Of a DNA stretch of 5,076 bases, positions 1-4,068 are shown piece by piece. Both the position numbers and the translations under genes were made by a program. The stretch comes from Leptolyngbyaceae cyanobacterium M65_K2018_010. Lineage in GTDB: Bacteria > Cyanobacteriota > Cyanobacteriia > Phormidesmidales > Phormidesmidaceae. The stretch spans positions 1 through 5,076 of the forward strand of contig DVEE01000181.1 in the NCBI GenBank assembly GCA_015295885.1, read 5' to 3'. The notes under the pieces were generated by a model. That model worked only from the letters and a program-made list of their open reading frames with translations, was not told where the DNA came from and ran no database searches. Position 1 is the first letter of the stretch, and every line of letters begins with the position of its first letter.

Positions 1-189
1 ATCAGCTTCAATATCAACATTTTTTAATATACCCAGCATTGAATCATATTTTAGCAAGTGGGCGTTGGTTTTCGGGTCGGAGGTGTCATTGATCCCCACT
101 ACTTCAAGCTGACTATTTTCCCGTGTTAACCAACACCGTAAAAAATTCCGCCCAATGCGGCCAAAACCGTTAATGGCTACTCTAATCAC
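1..189 (-). CDS. gap2: Glyceraldehyde-3-phosphate dehydrogenase, Gap2 type (N-terminal 63 residues; runs off the left edge)
   Basis: Interconverts glyceraldehyde-3-phosphate and 1,3-bisphosphoglycerate; the Gap2 class in cyanobacteria uses NADPH or NADH and serves the Calvin cycle and gluconeogenesis in the cytoplasm. Reading leftward from GTG at 189 gives a protein starting MIRVAINGFGRIGRNF. The Rossmann dinucleotide loop GFGRIGR is at residues 8-14. The segment INDTSD at 33-38 is followed by a TNAHLLKYDSMLG-type stretch at 41-53 that is typical of Gap2/plastid enzymes rather than glycolytic Gap1. T36 appears to match plastid Thr33, which contacts the NADP 2'-phosphate (family knowledge). 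The GTG start is chosen because the protein begins where the family does, and AGAGGG (199-204, minus strand) lies 9 nt upstream. About 80% of the gene is missing, including the catalytic Cys. By hand count the visible part is about 42% GC, lower than murC/murB. The gap2 versus gap1 call is good but rests on 63 residues. Confidence 0.93.
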   Translation of the reverse strand, partial: MIRVAINGFGRIGRNFLRCWLTRENSQLEVVGINDTSDPKTNAHLLKYDSMLGILKNVDIEAD

Positions 190-198
190 TGCGTTTAA

Positions 199-204
199 CC
201 CTCT
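199..204 (-). promoter_or_regulatory. Shine-Dalgarno site of gap2, supporting the GTG start
   Basis: Minus-strand AGAGGG with a 9-nt spacer to the GTG at 187-189. No ATG gives the conserved N-terminus, so this site decides the start. Confidence 0.6.
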
Positions 205-243
205 GTTGTAGTCGGGACTAGGTATCTATTCTTAGACGAAACC

Positions 244-249
244 ATAATA
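244..249 (-). promoter_or_regulatory. Possible -10 element for gap2
   Basis: The minus strand reads TATTAT here, one base from the TATAAT consensus. It would give a leader of roughly 45-50 nt before the GTG. The hexamer 17 nt upstream does not resemble TTGACA, so this is only a candidate. A second AT-rich hexamer (TATAAA on the minus strand, near 270-275) is an alternative. Confidence 0.3.
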
Positions 250-294
250 TCGCAAAGCATGATCCACTTTATAGACACCGTTCATTGGTCTGAG

Positions 295-334
295 TCTATG
301 GACCCGAAGGCAGTCTAGAAGAATATCTATGGAC
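295..334. repeat. Direct repeat TCTATGGAC, two perfect copies
   Basis: Perfect 9-bp copies at 295-303 and 326-334 (31 bp start to start). A looser third relative, CTATGG preceded by CTGAG, is at 339-351, and the first copy is also preceded by CTGAG (290-294). Such spacing could be a regulator-binding array or the remains of a duplicated element; neither can be decided from the sequence. Confidence 0.5.
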
Positions 335-336
335 TG
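311..336. other. Stem-loop in the gap2-murC spacer
   Basis: CAGTC (311-315) pairs with GACTG (332-336) and TAGA (316-319) with TCTA (326-329). This leaves a 2-nt bulge (330-331) and a 6-nt loop. No T-run follows within a few bases on either strand, so it is not a textbook intrinsic terminator. Its right arm overlaps the second copy of the 9-bp direct repeat. Confidence 0.4.
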
Positions 337-394
337 GACTGAGCGCTATGGGGGTGTTTTTGGGGCTTCTGGAAGTCTGGCTAAGAACAGATAA

Positions 395-410
395 TAAGCA
401 TTTCTGCTTA
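395..410. other. Short perfect hairpin TAAGCA-TTTC-TGCTTA
   Basis: A 6-bp perfect stem (395-400 with 405-410) closes a 4-nt loop. No T-tract follows. Function unknown; it may be chance in an AT-rich stretch. Confidence 0.3.
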
Positions 411-539
411 ACTACCCTCAGGAATATAGAGGATTTGTATAGCTTGAGTAGTAGGGTTCCCCCTTTGGGCAGGCTGGGGCGGAGGTCTAAACCTGAGGAT
501 AATCGGGGAGTTTGGGTAAGCCGATGATGCTAGGCCGGA

Positions 540-568
540 GGTTGGGTTGGGACAGAGGGTTGGGTTGG
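540..568 (+). repeat. G-rich direct repeat with G-quadruplex motif upstream of murC
   Basis: GGTTGGGTTGG occurs twice without mismatch, at 540-550 and 558-568, offset by 18 bp. Together the copies give four runs of three G (544-546, 549-551, 557-559, 562-564) with loops of 2, 5 and 2 nt. This fits the canonical intramolecular G-quadruplex pattern on the murC coding strand. The tract ends about 70 bp upstream of the best -10 element for murC, so it would be upstream DNA for that promoter, or leader RNA if transcription starts earlier. Confidence 0.6.
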
Positions 569-636
569 AATCGGTAAGAAAGGTTAGGAATGGTCAGGCA
601 ACTATAGGCCCAGCTTTAGGCCAATTTGGCAATTCT

Positions 637-645
637 TGCTATGAT
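637..645 (+). promoter_or_regulatory. Extended -10 promoter element of murC(-murB)
   Basis: TGC followed by TATGAT (640-645) is an extended -10 (TGnTATnAT) and predicts a start near 652, with a leader of about 33 nt. There is no good -35 box; TTTAGG at 615-620 would be at 19-bp spacing. Just upstream are an inverted repeat GCCAA-T-TTGGC (620-630) and two TAGGCC copies (605-610, 617-622), a plausible position for a regulator. The element is seen in the sequence; activity is inferred. Confidence 0.45.
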
Positions 646-672
646 TACGCCTGACATATGGTGTGGTGTTTC

Positions 673-678
673 GAGGAG
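673..678 (+). promoter_or_regulatory. Shine-Dalgarno site of murC
   Basis: GAGGAG with a 6-nt spacer to the ATG at 685 fixes the murC start. Confidence 0.75.
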
Positions 679-684
679 TGAAGA

Positions 685-2196
685 ATGCCGAATACTGTGG
701 ACTTTAACGGCAGACCATTCCATTTTATTGGAATTGGTGGCATCGGGATGTCGGCTCTGGCTTACATATTGACCCAGCGCAACATACCGGTGTCTGGTTC
801 GGACTTACGCCTGACCCATATTACTCGTCGGTTGCAAGAGGCGGGGGCACGTATTTTTTGGCAGCAGGAAGCGGCTAACCTGAGGTATTTTTTGGCCGAC
901 TGCTCCGGTTCCTGGCCTAAGGCAGAAGGTCACTCCTCCACCCTGCAAGACGCTACGCCTCAGGTGGTTTGTTCCACCGCTATCCATGACCAAAATCCTG
1001 AGTATCAAGCCGCGCTGGAGATGGGGTGTCCCGTCTTTCACCGTTCTGATGTGTTGGCGGGTTTGATTAGCGCCTACCGGAGTGTTGCCGTAGCCGGCAC
1101 CCACGGTAAAACAACGACCAGCAGCATGATTGCCCATATGTTGCTGCAGGCGGGGCTAGACCCCACCATTGTGGTGGGAGGAGAGGTGCCTAGCTGGGGC
1201 GGCAATGCTCGCTTGGGTCAGGGTCCCTACCTGGTGGCTGAAGCGGATGAGTCGGATGGAACGCTGGCAAAGCTCTCAGCGGCCATTGGGGTGGTGACTA
1301 ATATTGAGTTAGATCACACCGACCACTACCGCGACCTGCAATCTGTGGTCAATATTTTTCAAACCTTTCAACAACAGTGCGAACTCCTGGTGGCGAGTCT
1401 TGACTGCGAGGTGGTGCGGACTAGCCTAAATCCAACTATCACCTACAGTCTACAGCCCCATCTGGGGGCCACCTATTTTGTCACCGATGTCCAATTTCAT
1501 AGTACTGGTACTGTGGCCACGGTTTGGGAGCGGAATCAGCCCCTGGGGCTCCTCAGTCTAGGGGTGCTGGGACAACATAATTTGAGTAATGCCCTGGCTG
1601 CGATCGCCGTGGGTCGCCATTTAGAGCTGAGCTTTGCTCAAATTGCAGATAGCCTGGGTCAGTTTTGTGGAGCCCGACGGCGGTTTGAGCATCGGGGCAG
1701 TTACGGTGGTATTCAGTTTGTGGATGACTATGCCCATCACCCCAGTGAGATTCGGGCCACCCTGGCGGCGGCGCGCCTGCGGATTGGTCAGTCATCGACG
1801 ATCGCGGCTCGCTCGGTGGGCACCCGAAACTATGAGGATCGACGGGTGGTAGCGGTGTTTCAGCCCCATCGCTTCAGTCGCACCGCTGCTCTTTTGCAAG
1901 ACTTTGCCGACGCCTTTAGCGATGCTGATCAGGTAATTATGGCGGATATCTACAGTGCGGGAGAGACCAATGTTTACGGGGTCTCTGGCAAGCAGGTAGC
2001 CGATGCGGTGGCCCATCGCCATGGCGAGGTGGTCTATGGTCACACCCTGGAGGATGTGCAGGCCGCTCTGACCAGCAGTCTGCGGCCGGGTGATCTGGTA
2101 TTGTTTATGGGGGCTGGTAATTTGAATCAGATTATTCCCCAGGTGATGGCCTACTATGCCGAGGCAGAAGTTCCCTCTCTGCAAGAAGCCTGCTAG
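685..2196 (+). CDS. murC: UDP-N-acetylmuramate--L-alanine ligase (MurC)
   Basis: Cytoplasmic ATP-dependent ligase that joins L-Ala to UDP-MurNAc, the first peptide-stem step of peptidoglycan synthesis. The 503 residues are the normal family length. The N-terminal UDP-binding Rossmann domain has GIGGIGMSALA at 16-26. The central ATPase domain has the P-loop GTHGKTTT at 138-145, EADESD at 186-191, TNIELDHTDHY at 205-215 and GQHNLSNALAA at 296-306. The C-terminal domain has RRRFE at 331-335, DDYAHHPSEI at 347-356, FQPHRFSRT at 392-400 and GAGN at 476-479. All hallmark residues are intact. Two low-conservation stretches, about 73-92 and 366-386, look like linker expansions. The ATG is preceded by a strong GAGGAG. 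murB follows after 66 bp on the same strand, so the two are probably co-transcribed and supply consecutive pathway steps. Confidence 0.98.
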   Translation: MPNTVDFNGRPFHFIGIGGIGMSALAYILTQRNIPVSGSDLRLTHITRRLQEAGARIFWQQEAANLRYFLADCSGSWPKAEGHSSTLQDATPQVVCSTAIHDQNPEYQAALEMGCPVFHRSDVLAGLISAYRSVAVAGTHGKTTTSSMIAHMLLQAGLDPTIVVGGEVPSWGGNARLGQGPYLVAEADESDGTLAKLSAAIGVVTNIELDHTDHYRDLQSVVNIFQTFQQQCELLVASLDCEVVRTSLNPTITYSLQPHLGATYFVTDVQFHSTGTVATVWERNQPLGLLSLGVLGQHNLSNALAAIAVGRHLELSFAQIADSLGQFCGARRRFEHRGSYGGIQFVDDYAHHPSEIRATLAAARLRIGQSSTIAARSVGTRNYEDRRVVAVFQPHRFSRTAALLQDFADAFSDADQVIMADIYSAGETNVYGVSGKQVADAVAHRHGEVVYGHTLEDVQAALTSSLRPGDLVLFMGAGNLNQIIPQVMAYYAEAEVPSLQEAC

Positions 2197-2262
2197 CCTC
2201 TGGTCAGGCCCATCGACACAGCGAACGTCTTTCCCTTTAGGGTGACTGGTTAATTCAGCCCT

Positions 2263-3182
2263 ATGGTTTTCACTCTTGAATCTGCTGCGGCGATCGCAGG
2301 TATAGCCCCCCAGATTTCTCTGCACAAGCTCACCACCTTCCGGGTGGGTGGTGCGGCAGAGTGGCTGGCGATGCCCCGTCAGCGGGGGGAGTTGGATCGG
2401 ATTTTGGCCTGGGCCAAATCAGTCCCTATCCCAGTGACATTACTGGGGGCCGGGTCCAACTTGCTGATCAGCGATCGCGGTATCCCTGGCCTGGTTATTT
2501 GCACCCCCGCCACTGGCGTTATAGCCAGTTTGATGAAGCCACCGGCCAAGTTACGGTGGCGGCCGGGGAACCGCTGCCAACCCTGGCTTGGAAAGCGGCT
2601 AAACGGGGCTGGCGGGGGTTGGAATGGGCGGTAGGCATTCCCGGCACCGTCGGTGGAGCGGTGGTGATGAATGCAGGTGCCCACGGAGGGTGTGCGGCGG
2701 ATTACCTGGTTGCCACGACGGTGATGGAGCCGACCCAGAAGATCATTCGCCTGACCCCGGAGGATCTGGCCTTTCAATACCGCACCTCGGCTCTGCAGGG
2801 AGCGGGGCGAGTGGTTTTAGACGCCACCTTTCAACTGGAACCAGGCCACGACCCAAACCAGGTGGTGGCCGATACCCTAGCGGGTTTAAATCACCGCCGT
2901 TCGACCCAACCCTACGACTTTCCCAGTTGTGGCAGTGTGTTTCGCAACCCGTTCCCCCAAACCGCCGGATCTCTGATCGAGCAGACTGGGCTGAAGGGCT
3001 TTCGCTTGGGCAATGCCCAGGTAGCCGAACGCCATGCCAACTTTATTCTTAACCTGGGGGGAGCCACCGCCGAGGATATTTACCGCCTGATTCACTATGT
3101 ACAGCAGCGGGTCTACGACCAGTGGGGGCTTTGGCTACAGCCGGAGGTAAAATTTTTAGGTGAGTTTCCTGACTTGGGATGA
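2263..3182 (+). pseudogene. murB: UDP-N-acetylenolpyruvoylglucosamine reductase (MurB), reading frame broken by a frameshift at 2504-2508
   Basis: FAD-dependent, NADPH-using reductase that makes UDP-MurNAc, the substrate of MurC. The first frame (from ATG 2263) encodes residues 1-81 with the RVGG motif (27-30) and the FAD loop GAGSNLL (62-68), then leaves homology and stops at 2632-2634. Homology resumes at once in the frame one base earlier, from codon 2508-2510 (RHWRYSQFD), and continues to TGA 3180-3182. Joined as 305 residues, the second part has GIPGTVGGAVVMNAGAHGG (124-142), YRTS with catalytic R173, GSVFRNP with the Ser proton donor S224, and PEVK with E294. The break lies in a run of five C. 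Removing two C gives the family-like reading CTRHW; adding one C, or a -1 ribosomal slip on CCC, gives CTPRHW. TAA at 2251-2253 blocks an earlier start, and the ribosome site is weak (AGGG at 2239-2242). Because MurB is normally essential, a sequencing or assembly error is as likely as a true lesion. Confidence 0.93.
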
Positions 3183-3217
3183 GGCTTGACAGAGTTTCGA
3201 CTTAAAGCGGGATAACT

Positions 3218-3238
3218 CTCCTGGGAAGAAGCCAGGAG
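3218..3238. terminator. Perfect hairpin downstream of murB, possible terminator
   Basis: CTCCTGG (3218-3224) and CCAGGAG (3232-3238) form a perfect 7-bp stem with a 7-nt loop, 35 bp after the murB stop. No T-run follows on either strand, so intrinsic termination is uncertain; the position between convergent genes is what suggests the role. Confidence 0.4.
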
Positions 3239-3319
3239 TCAGGCGTTCAGAGTTCACAAGGCTACTGGCTCCCTTCGGGCTGAGCCTTCTCAGGGCGAAG
3301 CCTGACTTCTGAATTCCTG
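3231..3319. repeat. Nested inverted-repeat element in the murB-uma2 spacer
   Basis: Outer arms GTCAGGC (3238-3244) and GCCTGAC (3300-3306) lie within a longer imperfect match (GAGTCAGGCGTTC against GAAGTCAGGCTTC). Inside, AAGGCT (3258-3263) can pair with AGCCTT (3283-3288), or GGCTC (3267-3271) with GAGCC (3282-3286), around a CCCTTCGGG core (3271-3279). No ORF is present. The layout and the TTCG-capped core resemble dispersed noncoding palindromic repeats found in cyanobacterial genomes. That family assignment is inference and needs a genome-wide copy count. Confidence 0.45.
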
Positions 3320-3370
3320 ATGCTCAATACTGTCCCAGCTCACGTTGATACCTGGCGTAGCAGAGTTACC

Positions 3371-3976
3371 CTACGGCTCAGGATAGAGAATTTCCTGGGC
3401 GGTCACCTTCAGGTTTGGGAAAACGCTGGATTCGATGGTTTCATGGCTGCGAAATTGTAGAGGGCTGGCGTATTCTCCATTCACGAGTGAGTAAATTGAG
3501 ATGACAGGCCGTTTAGGGCTGCCAATATAGCGCCCCGGCCCTAGGGCAGAGGGATCAACAATCCAGTATTCAGAAATACCCTTTACCTCGTATTCTGCCA
3601 ATTTGTGGAGATAGTCATCGGCTACAGAGCTGGGGCTAACAATTTCAACCACCAGAATGGCAGCGTCTTCCAAAATGGCGGTTTTCTTGGCTAAATTTTG
3701 AATTTCAACTTTAGAGACAATCATAATGTCAGGCAGTCGAGAGGTTTCTGCATCGACTTGTTGACCGGCCCCTTGCAGAGCAATCCAGTCCTGATCCAGT
3801 TGCTCAATAGCCCTTTCAAATAGGCGTTCTAGATAACGAGCGATGAGAAGATGCTGCCAAGTTGGAGGGGTCATAGCAATAAGTTGTCCTCGCACCAATT
3901 CGTAGCGGGTATCCGTGCCATCGCTGTAGTTGAGGTAGTCGGCAAAGGTGAGGAGAGTGGGTTTAGTTTGAACCAT
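3371..3976 (-). CDS. Uma2 family (DUF820) putative PD-(D/E)XK endonuclease
   Basis: A 201-residue protein of the Uma2/DUF820 family, which has a restriction-endonuclease-like fold and is present in many copies in cyanobacteria; its cellular role is not established. Family marks are YELVRGQLIAM at 25-35 (E26), LPDIMIV at 81-87 with D83, LVVEIVSPSS at 108-117 with E111, then DYLHKLAEYEVKGISEYWIVDP at 121-142 with K125. The C-terminus has the usual FPNL motif (186-189). D83, E111 and K125 are the likely active-site set (inference from the family pattern). The length is typical and the frame is intact. The ATG has no Shine-Dalgarno site; a C/T-rich leader precedes it. It lies 92 bp downstream of uvrB on the same strand and faces murB. 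Sampled 60-base lines give about 37-45% GC against about 55-67% in sampled lines of murC and uvrB, consistent with an acquired accessory gene. Confidence 0.88.
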   Translation of the reverse strand: MVQTKPTLLTFADYLNYSDGTDTRYELVRGQLIAMTPPTWQHLLIARYLERLFERAIEQLDQDWIALQGAGQQVDAETSRLPDIMIVSKVEIQNLAKKTAILEDAAILVVEIVSPSSVADDYLHKLAEYEVKGISEYWIVDPSALGPGRYIGSPKRPVISIYSLVNGEYASPLQFRSHETIESSVFPNLKVTAQEILYPEP

Positions 3977-3980
3977 GGTA

Positions 3981-4014
3981 GGGGAGAAGGGGAAATAGAC
4001 AAAGGGGAGAGGGG
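3981..4014 (+). repeat. G-rich tract with four G4 runs (G-quadruplex motif) upstream of uma2
   Basis: Runs of four G occur at 3981-3984, 3989-3992, 4004-4007 and 4011-4014, separated by 4, 11 and 3 nt. The tract starts 4 bp before the uma2 start codon, on the template strand of uma2. It occupies the place where a ribosome-binding site would be expected. Confidence 0.55.
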
Positions 4015-4022
4015 AGGTAAAA

Positions 4023-4057
4023 ATTCAAAGTTCAAAATGTAAAGTTCAAGATGCAAA
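4023..4057. repeat. Degenerate 7-bp tandem repeat, five units
   Basis: Units ATTCAAA, GTTCAAA, ATGTAAA, GTTCAAG and ATGCAAA run without gaps from 4023 to 4057, and a weaker sixth (GGTAAAA) precedes at 4016-4022. Consensus is RTKYAAA. Alternate units are more alike, giving a 14-bp super-period. This resembles the short tandemly repeated (STRR) heptamers known in cyanobacterial spacers. It lies between the uvrB stop and the uma2 leader. Confidence 0.6.
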
Positions 4058-4068
4058 CTGGGCGGCGG

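Larger units (their letters stand above)
190..684. other. Divergent gap2-murC intergenic region, no gene recognised
   Basis: A 495-bp stretch between two divergent genes. I see no ORF with family resemblance, no tRNA cloverleaf and no known riboswitch. It holds the control regions of both genes, a 9-bp direct repeat (TCTATGGAC at 295-303 and 326-334), a hairpin at 311-336, a smaller hairpin at 395-410, a distant 7-bp inverted repeat (CCTCAGG 416-422 / CCTGAGG 492-498) and a G-rich repeated tract at 540-568. It is long enough to hide a small RNA, but nothing in the sequence proves one. Confidence 0.6.

Noticed and set aside
805..1137. 110-codon minus-strand open frame in murC
   Set aside because: Shadow frame over the conserved MurC N-terminal and P-loop region, with no family resemblance.
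1792..2325. 177-codon open frame on the minus strand across the end of murC
   Set aside because: Antisense shadow of murC in high-GC DNA; no recognisable domain, and the opposite strand is conserved MurC.
2361..2507. Start of an independent gene at the ATG at 2361
   Set aside because: Its first 49 residues have no MurB character, and the other frame encodes the conserved MurB N-terminus there; the frame is only meaningful after 2508.
2624..3052. 142-codon plus-strand open frame inside murB
   Set aside because: Pro/Gly/Arg/Ser-rich out-of-frame translation of the conserved MurB second half.
3356..3375. CGTAG / CTACG inverted repeat at the uma2 stop
   Set aside because: Only 5 bp with a 10-nt loop and no T-run; too weak to call a terminator.
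3851..4056. Small open frames on both strands over the uma2 start and its spacer
   Set aside because: Their sequences come from translated low-complexity repeats (G-rich tract and heptamers) and the uma2 5' end; no ribosome site and no family.
3981..4068. CRISPR or promoter reading of the repeats between uvrB and uma2
   Set aside because: Units are 7 bp with no spacers, so not CRISPR; no convincing -35/-10 pair on the minus strand was found.
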